64,000 nucleotides of DNA from Hyphomicrobiales bacterium (GTDB lineage: Bacteria; Pseudomonadota; Alphaproteobacteria; Rhizobiales; Rhizobiaceae). The stretch covers positions 1 to 64,000 of the forward strand of contig UEGR01000007.1 in the NCBI GenBank assembly GCA_900465685.1. Direction: 5' to 3'. The position numbers and the translations under genes were made by a program. The number at the start of each line of letters is the position of its first letter. Positions within the stretch are counted from its first letter, which is position 1. The notes under the pieces are model-generated. The model worked only from the letters and a program-made list of their open reading frames with translations. It made no database searches and was not told where the DNA came from. Shown piece by piece: positions 25,298 to 34,309 of the stretch.

Positions 25298-26602
25298 TCA
25301 GGCGAGTTCCGCCTTGAGCGGCTTGCCCGCCACATAGGTTTCGACAATGGCGCGGTCGTCACCGACCGTTTGCAGCAGGAACAGCTCCTGTTCCAGCGTC
25401 GCGCCTGCCGCCATGCGCAAGCGCATCGGCGATGTGGCGGCCGAATCCAGCACCACGATATCGGCCTCCGTGCCTTCGTCCAGCGTGCCGATCTTGTCTT
25501 CCATCGACAGCGCCCGGGCATTGCCAAGCGTCATCATGTAGAAGGACTGGAACGGGTTCAGACGCTGTTCGCGCAACTGCAAAATCTTGTAGCCTTCGTC
25601 CATGGTACGCAGCATGGAGAAGCTGGTGCCGCCGCCGACATCGGTCGCCACAGCCATGCGCACGCCCGACGCCTTCAGGCGATCACGGTCGAACAGGCCG
25701 GAACCGAGAAACAGGTTCGAGGTCGGGCAGAACACGGCCACCGAGCCGGTTTCCGCCATCACGCCCACTTCGCGTTCTTCCAGATGGATGGAATGGCCAA
25801 GCAGCGTCTTGTTTCCCAGAAGCCCGTAATGCTCGTAAATACCGAGATAATCCGGCGCATCCGGATAGAGCGACCTGGTGAAGGCGATTTCGTCGTGGTT
25901 CTCCGAAAGATGCGTCTGGATGAAACATTCCGGATGTTCACGGGCCAGCGCCTGACTGGCTTCGAGCTGTTCCGGAGTCGAGGTAATGGCGAAGCGTGGC
26001 GTGATCACATAGTCGAGGCGGTCCTTGCCATGCCAGCGCGCGATCAGTTCCTTGCTATCGTCGTAACCGGATTGCGCCGTGTCGCACAAAGCGGGCGGCG
26101 CGTTGCGATCCATCATCACCTTGCCGCCCAGCATGCGCATGTTGCGATGTTGCGAAGCGCGGAAATAGGCGTCGACACTCTGCGGATGCACCGAGCAATA
26201 AGCGACAGCGGTGGTGGTGCCATGGCGGATCAGCTCGTCCAGAAAGCGCTCGGCGATGAATTCCGCGTGCTGCTCATCGGCGAATTTCTGTTCGGCCACG
26301 AATGTATAGGTGTTGAGCCATTCCAGAAGATTGGCGGCATAGGACGCGACCACCTGGGTCTGCGGATAATGGATATGCGTATCGATGAAGCCCGGCAGGA
26401 TCAGATGCGGGCGATGATCGGCCAGTTTCACATCGCTGCCCGCTTCCGCGCTAAGCTCAGCGTAATCGCCAAGGCGCGCAACGCGTCCGTCTTCGACCAA
26501 AATGGCGCCATCTTCGATATAGCAATAGGAAGCGCTGTCATCGAGACTTTGCGGCTCATCGCGAAAGGTCAGAACGCGGCCACGGATGAGAAGTCTGGTC
26601 AT
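25298..26602 (-). CDS. guaD: Guanine deaminase
   Basis: The 434-residue amidohydrolase has the metal-binding HxH in PGFIDTHIHYPQTQ, His in HLSENHDEI and LGHSIHL, and Asp in VATDVGGGTSFSM. It deaminates guanine to xanthine. It begins two bases from the puuD stop on the same strand, so puuD-guaD form an operon. It connects purine salvage to the xanthine dehydrogenase operon located downstream on the map. Confidence 0.93.
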   Translation of the reverse strand: MTRLLIRGRVLTFRDEPQSLDDSASYCYIEDGAILVEDGRVARLGDYAELSAEAGSDVKLADHRPHLILPGFIDTHIHYPQTQVVASYAANLLEWLNTYTFVAEQKFADEQHAEFIAERFLDELIRHGTTTAVAYCSVHPQSVDAYFRASQHRNMRMLGGKVMMDRNAPPALCDTAQSGYDDSKELIARWHGKDRLDYVITPRFAITSTPEQLEASQALAREHPECFIQTHLSENHDEIAFTRSLYPDAPDYLGIYEHYGLLGNKTLLGHSIHLEEREVGVMAETGSVAVFCPTSNLFLGSGLFDRDRLKASGVRMAVATDVGGGTSFSMLRTMDEGYKILQLREQRLNPFQSFYMMTLGNARALSMEDKIGTLDEGTEADIVVLDSAATSPMRLRMAAGATLEQELFLLQTVGDDRAIVETYVAGKPLKAELA

Positions 26603-26604
26603 TG

Positions 26605-27840
26605 TTACTTTGCTCCAGCAGTAGCGGATTCATACCAGGAGGCGAGAAGCTGGCGCTCCTGATCCGTTACCCCGGTGACGTTGGCGGGCGGCATGGCATG
26701 GGAGCGACCGGCCTGCAAATAGATTTCGCGCGCATGGGCGGCGATTTCCCGATCCGTTTCAAGCGTCACGCCTTTTGGCGGCGTGATCATGCCTTCCCAG
26801 CCGGGCTGCGCCGCGTGACACATGGCGCAGCGTCCCAAAACGGTATCCCGCACTTTGCCAAAGTGCGGGTCCGAGATGAAAGTTTGCTGCAAGGCGGAAA
26901 CCTTCTGCTCTTCCGGCTGACCGGTCAGAATCTTCGGGGCCGTGGAAAGCCACATGATGATGATGAACAGGATGACCGTCACCAGCCAGGTCCAGGTCGG
27001 CTTGCCCTTGCGGGCATGCTGGGTGTTGAACCAATGGCGGATGGTCACGCCCATCAGGAACACCAGCGATGCGATGATCCAGTTATACTGCGTGCCGAAA
27101 GCCAGCGGATTGTGGTTCGACAGCATCAGGAACAGCACCGGCAGCGTCAGATAGTTGTTATGCGTCGAGCGCTGCTTGGCGATCTTGCCGTATTTCGGAT
27201 CGGGCTTGCGACCGGCGATGAGATCGGCCACCACGATTTTCTGGTTCGGGATGATGATCATGAACACGTTGGCCGACATGATCGTCGCCGTGAAAGCGCC
27301 CAGATGCAGGAAAGCCGCGCGGCTTGTGAACAGATGCGTATAGCCCCAGGCCACGAACACCAGCACGACATAGAGCATGACCATCAAAAGCGTATCGCTC
27401 TTGCCCAGCATCAGCTTGCAGATGGTGTTATAGGCAACCCAGCCGAAAGCCAGCGAGCCAATGGAAATGGCGATGGCGACCGGAACAGACACGTCGAGCA
27501 CATTCGGATCGATCAGGTAAAGATCGGCGCCCGTATAATAAACGATGCAGAGCAGCGTGAAACCCGACAGCCAGGTGGCGTAGGATTCCCATTTGAACCA
27601 GGTGAGGTGTTCCGGCATTTCGGCTGGCGCAACCAGATATTTCTGGATGTGATAGAAGCCGCCGCCATGGACCTGCCATTCCTCGCCATGAGCGCCAACC
27701 GGCAAGCCGGGACGCTGGCGCAGACCGAGATCAAGCGCGATGAAGTAGAAAGACGAGCCGATCCACGCAATCGCGGTAATGACATGCAGCCACCGCGCTG
27801 CGAAGCCCAGCCAGTCCCAGGCTACGGCAAAATCATACAT
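26605..27840 (-). CDS. puuD: Urate hydroxylase PuuD (membrane urate oxidase with cytochrome c domain)
   Basis: The 411-residue protein has about eight membrane helices (WLHVITAIAWIGSSFYFIA...) and a C-terminal periplasmic cytochrome c domain with a CAMCH heme site. This is the PuuD/DUF989 urate oxidase, which turns urate into 5-hydroxyisourate and feeds electrons to the respiratory chain. The GGGAG six bases before the ATG lies in a small 12-bp tandem duplication (CATTGTTCG at 27851-27859 and 27863-27871). A LysR-family gene is divergent. Confidence 0.93.
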   Translation of the reverse strand: MYDFAVAWDWLGFAARWLHVITAIAWIGSSFYFIALDLGLRQRPGLPVGAHGEEWQVHGGGFYHIQKYLVAPAEMPEHLTWFKWESYATWLSGFTLLCIVYYTGADLYLIDPNVLDVSVPVAIAISIGSLAFGWVAYNTICKLMLGKSDTLLMVMLYVVLVFVAWGYTHLFTSRAAFLHLGAFTATIMSANVFMIIIPNQKIVVADLIAGRKPDPKYGKIAKQRSTHNNYLTLPVLFLMLSNHNPLAFGTQYNWIIASLVFLMGVTIRHWFNTQHARKGKPTWTWLVTVILFIIIMWLSTAPKILTGQPEEQKVSALQQTFISDPHFGKVRDTVLGRCAMCHAAQPGWEGMITPPKGVTLETDREIAAHAREIYLQAGRSHAMPPANVTGVTDQERQLLASWYESATAGAK

Positions 27841-27964
27841 CAGGCACTCCCATTGTTCGCCCCATTGTTCGTTATCCTATTATGTGCCAAAGCTTTGCGT
27901 CCGAGGGAACGTCACAACACGACCATCACTTTCAAAAAAAACTAGACAATCGTGGAGGGGACGC

Positions 27965-28879
27965 ATGTCTTATCTTGATAATCTGCGCGTTTTCGTGCGC
28001 GTTGTCGAATTGGGAAATCTTTCTGCCGCCGGGCGCGACCAGCGCGCCTCGCCAGCGGTTGCGAGCAATCGAATCAAGGAGTTGGAGAAGCATCTTGGCG
28101 TCCGGCTCTTCAACCGTACCACGCGCAAGCTGACCCCGACCGAGCATGGCCGCATATTCTATGACGGCGCGTTGAAAATCCTCGAAGCGGTCGATGAGGC
28201 TGAAGCAGCCGTCGCGGAACTTGCGAAAAATCCCAAGGGATCGATTCGCATTACCGCGCCTTTGGGGCTTGGCCGCAGGCTCATCGCATCGGGCATTCCG
28301 GAGTTTCACGACAAATATCCGGACATTGAAGTGCGCCTGCGACTATCTGACCACGAGATCGACATTATGAGCGAAAGCGTGGATGTCGCCTTCAAACTCG
28401 GGGTTCTGGAAAACTCCAACTTGCGCATGCGCGGCATCCTGAATTGTGAGCGTGTGATCTGCGCTGCGCCGCAATATCTTGAAAAACATGGAGTTCCGCA
28501 ATCGCCGGAAGAGCTGCTGGGCGACACGCATGACTGTTTGCTGCTGCGTTTTCCGGGGTCGAAGGAATATTACTGGTCGCTTCAAACATCGGAAGGTCTT
28601 CGCAAATTCGAAGTCACCGGGCCTTATGATTCCGATGATGGCGACGTATTGACGCAATGGGCGCTGGGCGGGCGCGGCATCATCAACAAGCCGCTGTTCG
28701 AGGTGAAGGAATATCTCCGCGACGGTCGGCTGATACCGCTTCTCGAAAGCACGCCGCCGGCACCGATCCAGCTTGCGGCGATCTATCCGCACAAGCGTTT
28801 TCAGGACCCAAAGGTGCGTCTGATCATCGATTTCATGACGGAGCGCTGCCAGCGGCTCATACGGGAAGCGCTGGCTTAA
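27965..28879 (+). CDS. LysR-family regulator, probably of purine catabolism
   Basis: The 304-residue protein has the LysR helix-turn-helix (MSYLDNLRVFVRVVELGNLSAAGRDQ, PAVASNRIKELE) and a periplasmic-binding-protein-like effector domain. It belongs to the group with KLTPTEHGRIFY and an EVRLRLSDHEIDIM motif. ATG 27965 has GGAGG 7-9 bases upstream; the upstream codons are intergenic. It is divergent from puuD-guaD and next to xdhC, so it is a good candidate regulator of urate use. Its effector is unknown. Confidence 0.88.
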   Translation: MSYLDNLRVFVRVVELGNLSAAGRDQRASPAVASNRIKELEKHLGVRLFNRTTRKLTPTEHGRIFYDGALKILEAVDEAEAAVAELAKNPKGSIRITAPLGLGRRLIASGIPEFHDKYPDIEVRLRLSDHEIDIMSESVDVAFKLGVLENSNLRMRGILNCERVICAAPQYLEKHGVPQSPEELLGDTHDCLLLRFPGSKEYYWSLQTSEGLRKFEVTGPYDSDDGDVLTQWALGGRGIINKPLFEVKEYLRDGRLIPLLESTPPAPIQLAAIYPHKRFQDPKVRLIIDFMTERCQRLIREALA

Positions 28880-28896
28880 AAAAGCGGCCTGCCAAA

Positions 28897-29736
28897 TCAG
28901 GCAGGCTGCGAGACCTTGCTTGTGGTCAAAACGGCGGTCAGCACTTCGGCCGCCGCAAGGGCTGCGATGACTTCGGGGCGTTTGTCCTTCACGACCGCAC
29001 CGCCGACCGGGCAGATCAGATCTTCAAACAGATCATCGCTGCCGAACTCGCGTTTCAACCAATTTTTGAAAGTCGCCTTCTTGGTCTTCGAGCCGATCAT
29101 GCCGACATAGATCGCATCGCGGCGTTGCAGCGCCTCGGCGGCGATCAGAAAATCAAGCGCGTGATCATGCGTCAGGATGATGAATGCACTGCCCGGCGGT
29201 GCGGAGCGCACCACCTGCTCCGGCATGGCCGCGAGGCAGGTTTCAACGCCCGGCGCGTCGACGGCCATCAGCTCAGCCTCGCGAGTATCCACCAGCACCA
29301 CCCGCACCGGCGTCAGCGAAAGCGCATAGGCCAGCGCATCGCCGACATGGCCTGCACCGAAGACATAGACATGCGGGCGGGTGGCGATTTCCGCATCGAC
29401 CTTGCTGACCAGTTCATCCGCAAGGCCGCGATTGACGCGCTTGAAATTCAAGGCCACGCGCCCACCGCAGCATTGGCCGATCTCCGGCCCCAGAGGCACG
29501 TCCATCGGTGAATCGCGACCGCCAGCAAGTATTTTCCGGGCATGGTCGATCGCCATATATTCGAGCTGTCCACCACCGATGGTGCGGAAGATCATGTCGC
29601 GGGCGACGAGCATCCAGGCCCCGGCATCGCGTGGCGCAGAGCCCTTCACATCCGTGACCTCCACCAGCACGCTGTCGTGGCGACGGTTCAGGAAAGCCCG
29701 GATATCGTCCCGCCTGCCCAGCGTGCCGCTGCTCAT
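28897..29736 (-). CDS. xdhC: Xanthine dehydrogenase accessory protein XdhC
   Basis: The 279-residue protein has the CoxI/XdhC N-terminus (VLVEVTDVKGSAPRDAGAWMLV) and a Rossmann half with VFGAGHVGDALA and MIGSKTKKATF. XdhC binds molybdenum cofactor, protects its sulfurated form and hands it to XdhB. It is the last gene of uraH-xdhA-xdhB-xdhC, only four bases after xdhB. Confidence 0.94.
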   Translation of the reverse strand: MSSGTLGRRDDIRAFLNRRHDSVLVEVTDVKGSAPRDAGAWMLVARDMIFRTIGGGQLEYMAIDHARKILAGGRDSPMDVPLGPEIGQCCGGRVALNFKRVNRGLADELVSKVDAEIATRPHVYVFGAGHVGDALAYALSLTPVRVVLVDTREAELMAVDAPGVETCLAAMPEQVVRSAPPGSAFIILTHDHALDFLIAAEALQRRDAIYVGMIGSKTKKATFKNWLKREFGSDDLFEDLICPVGGAVVKDKRPEVIAALAAAEVLTAVLTTSKVSQPA

Positions 29737-29740
29737 CGTG

Positions 29741-32098
29741 CTACCCCTTTTGCGCGCGCAGCCGCTCGATAGCCATCAGCACGCGCTCAGGCGTGGCTGG
29801 CGCATCGAGACGCGGGCTGATCTTGTGATCGGCAACGCTCGCCACCGCATCCGACAGTGCATAAAGCACCGACATGCCGTGCGGCAGCGGCGGCTCACCC
29901 ACCGCCTTGGAGCGATGGATGGTCGGTTCATAGGCTTCAGACCAGTCGGTCAGCGCCACATTGAAAATCTTGGGCCGGTCGGATGCCAGCGGGATCTTGT
30001 AGGTGGACGGCGCATGGGTGCGCAGCCGCCCCTTATTATCCCAGACAAGCTCCTCTGTGGTGAGCCAGCCCATGCCCTGCACGAAACCGCCTTCGATCTG
30101 GCCGATATCGATGACACGGTTGAGCGACCGTCCGGTATCGTGGAGGATATCGGTGCGTTCCACCACATATTCGCCGGTCAGCGTATCGACCGAAACTTCC
30201 GAACAGGCCGCGCCATAGGCGTAGTAATAGAAGGCATGGCCTTTACCCTTGGCACGATCCCAGTGGATTTTCGGCGTCTTGTAATGCCCGGCAGCAGAAA
30301 GCTGCACGCGACCGATATAGGCCTGCTTCACCAGTTCGTTGAAGCTGATTTCCTGATTGCCGACGCGAATGCGGTTGGGCAGGAAGACAACCTGATCTTC
30401 CGGCACCTGATGCTGCTCGGCAGCAAAACGGATCAGCCGCTTTTTGATCTGGCGCGCGGCATCCTGCGCCGCCATGCCGTTGAGATCAGCGCCCGACGAT
30501 GCTGCCGTCGGTGCGGTGTTCGGCACCTTGGCAGTGGTGGTCGCGGTGATCTTCACCCGGTCGAGGTCGATCTGGAATTCTTCCGCCACGACCTGCGCCA
30601 CTTTCAGATGGAGCCCCTGCCCCATTTCGGTGCCGCCATGGTTCATATGCACCGAGCCGTCATTATAGACATGCACCAGCGCACCAGCCTGATTGGACTC
30701 GGTCTTGGTGAAGGAGATGCCGAATTTCACTGGCGTCAACGCCATGCCGCGCTTCACAGTGCGGCTTTTGGCGTTGAATGCGCGGATTGCCTCGCGACGC
30801 GCGGCGTAATCCGCGCTCTCTTCCAGTTCGGCGACAATGCGCTGGATGATGCAATCTTCCACCTTCTGGTGATAGGGCGTGATATTGCGCGTCGCGCCTT
30901 CCGTCCCCATCGCGTCGTAAAAATTGAGCTTGCGGATGTCGAGCGGGTCTTTGCCGACCGCGAAGGCCACTTCCTCGATGACGCGTTCCGCACCGACCAT
31001 GCCCTGCGGACCGCCAAAGCCGCGGAACGCCGTGTTGGACACGGTGTTGGTGTAAAGCGGCGCGGATTGCGCATGCACTGCCGGGAAGAAATAGGCATTG
31101 TCGCAATGAAACAGCGCACGATCGCCGACCGGCCCCGAAAGGTCCGCCGAGAAACCGGCATTGAGCGCGAACATATAATCCACGCCCAGAATATTGCCTT
31201 CGTCGTCGAAGCCGACCTCGTAATCAATCATGAAGTCATGACGCTTGCCGGTGGCGGTCATGTCCTCATCGCGGTCGAGACGGATTTTAACCGCGCGCTT
31301 GTGCTTCTTGGCAGCGATAGCGGCAATGGCAGCCCATTGATTGGCCTGCGTTTCCTTGCCGCCGAAGCCACCGCCCATGCGGCGCACTTCAACCGTGACC
31401 GAATGGCTCGGCACGCCCAGCGCATGGGCAACCAGATGCTGCGTTTCGCTCGGCCCCTGCGTGGAGCAATAGATGGTGACATCTTCATCCTCGCCGGGAA
31501 CAGCCAGCGAAGCCTGCCCTTCGAGATAGAAATGGTCCTGACCGCCAACCATCATGCGGCCCTTCACCTTGCGCGGCGCATCATCGATGGCCTTGCGGGC
31601 ATCGCCGCGATTGAGCGTGAGCGGCGTGAAGACGAGACGGTCCTTGGCGCCATCAAGGCCTGCAATGGAAAACAGGCCCGGCATTTCCTCATATTCAACC
31701 TTGGCCAGACGCGCGGCGCGGCGGGCCTGATCCCGGGTGCGGGCAATGACGGCAAAGATCGGCTGCCCGTGGAACTGTACTGTATCTACCGCGAAGATCG
31801 GATCGTCATGCATGCCGGACGGCGAGACATCGTTTTCGCCGGGAATGTCCTTATAGGTCAGCACATCGACAACGCCGGGCGCTGCACGCACAGCGGAAAG
31901 GTCGACAGACTTGATATTGGCATGGGCGACCGACGCAAGGCCGACACCGACATGCAGCGTGCCTTCCGGTTCCGGAATATCGTCGATATAGACCGCATCG
32001 CCCGTCACATGCTTATGCGCGGAATCATGCCTCTGATCGGTGGCGACACCACCTTTGATAGCGGCGGCTTTGATCGTGCTTGCAGGATGTTTGTTCAT
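29741..32098 (-). CDS. xdhB: Xanthine dehydrogenase molybdopterin-binding subunit
   Basis: The 785-residue large subunit has the a/b hammerhead domain (VTGDAVYIDDIPEP) and the molybdopterin domains, with GGGFGGKETQ, FRGFGGPQG, HGGTEMGQGLH, and the catalytic Glu near VGEPPLP. It oxidises hypoxanthine and xanthine to urate. It starts 11 bases after the xdhA stop. A long reading frame on the opposite strand is an artefact of high GC. Confidence 0.96.
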   Translation of the reverse strand: MNKHPASTIKAAAIKGGVATDQRHDSAHKHVTGDAVYIDDIPEPEGTLHVGVGLASVAHANIKSVDLSAVRAAPGVVDVLTYKDIPGENDVSPSGMHDDPIFAVDTVQFHGQPIFAVIARTRDQARRAARLAKVEYEEMPGLFSIAGLDGAKDRLVFTPLTLNRGDARKAIDDAPRKVKGRMMVGGQDHFYLEGQASLAVPGEDEDVTIYCSTQGPSETQHLVAHALGVPSHSVTVEVRRMGGGFGGKETQANQWAAIAAIAAKKHKRAVKIRLDRDEDMTATGKRHDFMIDYEVGFDDEGNILGVDYMFALNAGFSADLSGPVGDRALFHCDNAYFFPAVHAQSAPLYTNTVSNTAFRGFGGPQGMVGAERVIEEVAFAVGKDPLDIRKLNFYDAMGTEGATRNITPYHQKVEDCIIQRIVAELEESADYAARREAIRAFNAKSRTVKRGMALTPVKFGISFTKTESNQAGALVHVYNDGSVHMNHGGTEMGQGLHLKVAQVVAEEFQIDLDRVKITATTTAKVPNTAPTAASSGADLNGMAAQDAARQIKKRLIRFAAEQHQVPEDQVVFLPNRIRVGNQEISFNELVKQAYIGRVQLSAAGHYKTPKIHWDRAKGKGHAFYYYAYGAACSEVSVDTLTGEYVVERTDILHDTGRSLNRVIDIGQIEGGFVQGMGWLTTEELVWDNKGRLRTHAPSTYKIPLASDRPKIFNVALTDWSEAYEPTIHRSKAVGEPPLPHGMSVLYALSDAVASVADHKISPRLDAPATPERVLMAIERLRAQKG

Positions 32099-32109
32099 GC
32101 CTGCCTCCT

Positions 32110-33588
32110 TCAGACCGCTTCGATATGCTGAGCGCGCAAGGGTTCGGCTTGCCCTTGCGTTTCGGCATAGAAACGGCGCAACAAATTCTTCGAGACCATC
32201 AGACGATAATCCGCCGTGGCGCGCATATCGCTGAGCGGCTGATAGTCCTGCTCATAGGCACCGATTGCCGCATCCACCGTTTCTTCGGTCCATGGCTGGC
32301 CCAAAAGTGCCGCCTCAACCGCAAAGGCGCGCTTCGGCGTCGCCGCCATGCCGCCATAGGCGATGCGGATGGAAGCGACCTTGCCTGCTGCATCGAGCGT
32401 CATGTGGAATGCGCCGAGCGCCGCAGTGATATCTTCCTCAAAACGCTTGGACACCTTGTAGATCGCAAAGTGGTTGCCTTCCGCCGGGATCGGCACATGC
32501 ACCGCCTCGACGAATTCGCCGGGCTGACGGTCCTGCTTGCCATAGGCGATGAAGAAATCTTCAAGCGGAATGGTGCGCCGGCTATCGCCCTTGCGCAGCG
32601 TCAGACGCGCACTGAGTGCGATCAGCGGCGGCGGCGTATCGCCAATCGGCGAACCATTGGCGATATTGCCGCCGATGGTGCCCATATTGCGCACCTGTTC
32701 CCCGCCGATGCGGTTGATGAGACCGCTGAGCTGTGGAATGCGCCTGGCGAGGAAAGAGAAGGCCTCCGTATATGTTACGCCCGCGCCAATGGTGACGACG
32801 TTGTTGTCCTCGGAGATGACCCGCAATTCCGTGAGATGGCCGATAAAGACCACCGGCGAAATATCGCGCATCATCTTCGTGACCCACAGGCCCACATCGG
32901 TGGAACCGGCCACCACGGTCGCCTTCGGTTCATCGGCCAGCAGTGCTGCGAAATCGTCGAGATCGGCAGGCACAACCAGACGGTCCTTGCCCTCGCCCAC
33001 TTCGACCCGCGAACCGTCGCGCATGGATTTCAACTGTTCGAGCACATGAGCGCGTTCTGCTGCCAGCGGATCTTCCGTCGTGTTGCCGTAATCGGAAATG
33101 GCGCGGGCAGCGCGAATGATCGCCTCGTAACCAGTGCAGCGGCAGAGATTGCCTTGCAGCGCCTTTTCAATAGCCGGGTCAGCGGGCTTGGGATTGCGCA
33201 TCCACAGCCCGTAAAGCGACATGACGAAGCCCGGTGTACAGAAGCCGCATTGCGAGCCGTGAAAGTCGATCATCGCCTTTTGCACCGGATGCAGACCACC
33301 ATCGGCCCCGCGCAAATGCTCGACCGTCACGACATGGCAACCATCCAGCGAACCGACGAAGCGAATGCAGGCATTGACGCTTTCATAAACCAGTTCGCTG
33401 CCCACGATCTTGCCAACCAGCACCGTGCAAGCGCCGCAATCGCCTTCGGCGCAGCCTTCCTTGGTGCCGCGCAGCTTGCAGGCCAGACGCAGATAATCGA
33501 GCAGCGTTTCCGTTGGCGAAACCCGGTCGAGTTCAACCCGCTCGCCATTGAGAAGAAAACATATTCTGTTTCTCACAGACTGAACCAT
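32110..33588 (-). CDS. xdhA: Xanthine dehydrogenase small (FeS/FAD) subunit
   Basis: The 492-residue subunit has two 2Fe-2S sites (CKLRGTKEGCAEGDCGAC and GSQCGFCTPG...NLCRCTGY) and a central FAD domain with VAGSTDVGLW and GGNIANGSPIGD. It takes electrons from the molybdenum subunit to NAD+. It begins five bases after uraH, so these are one operon. Confidence 0.96.
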   Translation of the reverse strand: MVQSVRNRICFLLNGERVELDRVSPTETLLDYLRLACKLRGTKEGCAEGDCGACTVLVGKIVGSELVYESVNACIRFVGSLDGCHVVTVEHLRGADGGLHPVQKAMIDFHGSQCGFCTPGFVMSLYGLWMRNPKPADPAIEKALQGNLCRCTGYEAIIRAARAISDYGNTTEDPLAAERAHVLEQLKSMRDGSRVEVGEGKDRLVVPADLDDFAALLADEPKATVVAGSTDVGLWVTKMMRDISPVVFIGHLTELRVISEDNNVVTIGAGVTYTEAFSFLARRIPQLSGLINRIGGEQVRNMGTIGGNIANGSPIGDTPPPLIALSARLTLRKGDSRRTIPLEDFFIAYGKQDRQPGEFVEAVHVPIPAEGNHFAIYKVSKRFEEDITAALGAFHMTLDAAGKVASIRIAYGGMAATPKRAFAVEAALLGQPWTEETVDAAIGAYEQDYQPLSDMRATADYRLMVSKNLLRRFYAETQGQAEPLRAQHIEAV

Positions 33589-33593
33589 CCTGC

Positions 33594-33977
33594 TCAGCTC
33601 CCGCGATAGGTCGAATAGGAAAAAGGCGAAACCAGAAGCGGCACATGATAATGCGCCTTTTCATCGGAAACACCAAAGCGCAACGGCACCACATCGAGAA
33701 ACGGCACGCCGTCTTCGTCCTTGCCGAAATATTCGCCGACATGAAACAGGAGTTCATAGGAACCGCGCTGCAGGTCGCCATTGGCAAGCAGCGGCTCGCC
33801 GCTGCGCCCGTCCTGATTGGTGCGGATTTCCTTGATGCTGTGCGGCGTGTGATTCTCGATCCGGCGCAGTTCGATACGCAATCCAGCAGCCGGTTTGCCG
33901 CTGACCGTATCAAGCACATGGGTCGTCAACCGACCCGTCTTGCCCTCATCGCCGTGATGTCCCTGACCCATTTGCAC
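33594..33977 (-). CDS. uraH: 5-Hydroxyisourate hydrolase (transthyretin-like)
   Basis: The 127-residue protein has the family signatures GRLTTHVLDTVSGKPAAG near the N-terminus and the closing YSTYRGS motif, plus an Arg in LRRIENH. Catalytic His and Arg positions fit HIU hydrolase. It hydrolyses 5-hydroxyisourate to OHCU, the step between PuuD and UraD. The N-terminus has a HHGDEG extension of eight to ten residues. First gene of the uraH-xdhABC operon. Confidence 0.94.
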   Translation of the reverse strand: MQMGQGHHGDEGKTGRLTTHVLDTVSGKPAAGLRIELRRIENHTPHSIKEIRTNQDGRSGEPLLANGDLQRGSYELLFHVGEYFGKDEDGVPFLDVVPLRFGVSDEKAHYHVPLLVSPFSYSTYRGS

Positions 33978-34309
33978 TCCTGACCCCTTGCGCGATTCTC
34001 TGGCCCATGAACCTTGTTCATGAAACGGATCCGCTGCAAGTCGCTGATTTCACTCGGTTTGCCAGTACCGTTTTTGCTATCAAAGCACATTTATATGGCA
34101 GACCGGCCGCGTTCCCGCTTTTGTTCCCATCGTGAAGTATTCCGCCTTATTCGGCATTAAGAAAGAGCTTTCTCATTGGATGTCTTTCAAAATTTTGAAG
34201 GGGAATTCACACCGCAAATCTTTATTATCATGGGCAAAACCAAAGCGTGATCCACATGCCGTTGAACGGTTTTCGGAATGCGCTGGCGCTGACATCAAGG
34301 GGATATGGC
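33978..34309. other. 332-bp divergent promoter region uraH / puuE-uraD
   Basis: No gene is apparent. It contains the perfect 15-bp palindrome ATGAACCTTGTTCAT (34007-34021), 30 bp upstream of uraH, and an AT-rich stretch near 34080-34240 likely holding the puuE promoter. The palindrome may be an operator. Confidence 0.5.
34007..34021. promoter_or_regulatory. Perfect palindrome before uraH
   Basis: ATGAAC CTT GTTCAT is a perfect 6-3-6 inverted repeat 30 bp from the uraH start, on the uraH side of the divergent gap. It is a candidate operator for a purine catabolism regulator (for example the LysR protein at 27965), but this is inference. Confidence 0.45.

Noticed and set aside
27851..27871. 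CATTGTTCG direct repeat before puuD as a regulator box
   Set aside because: It is a 12-bp tandem duplication that overlaps the Shine-Dalgarno and start region; no dyad, so a regulatory role is unsupported.
29381..32131. A 916-codon plus-strand open frame opposite xdhB
   Set aside because: It mirrors the codon pattern of the true xdhB gene and has no domain or ribosome site.
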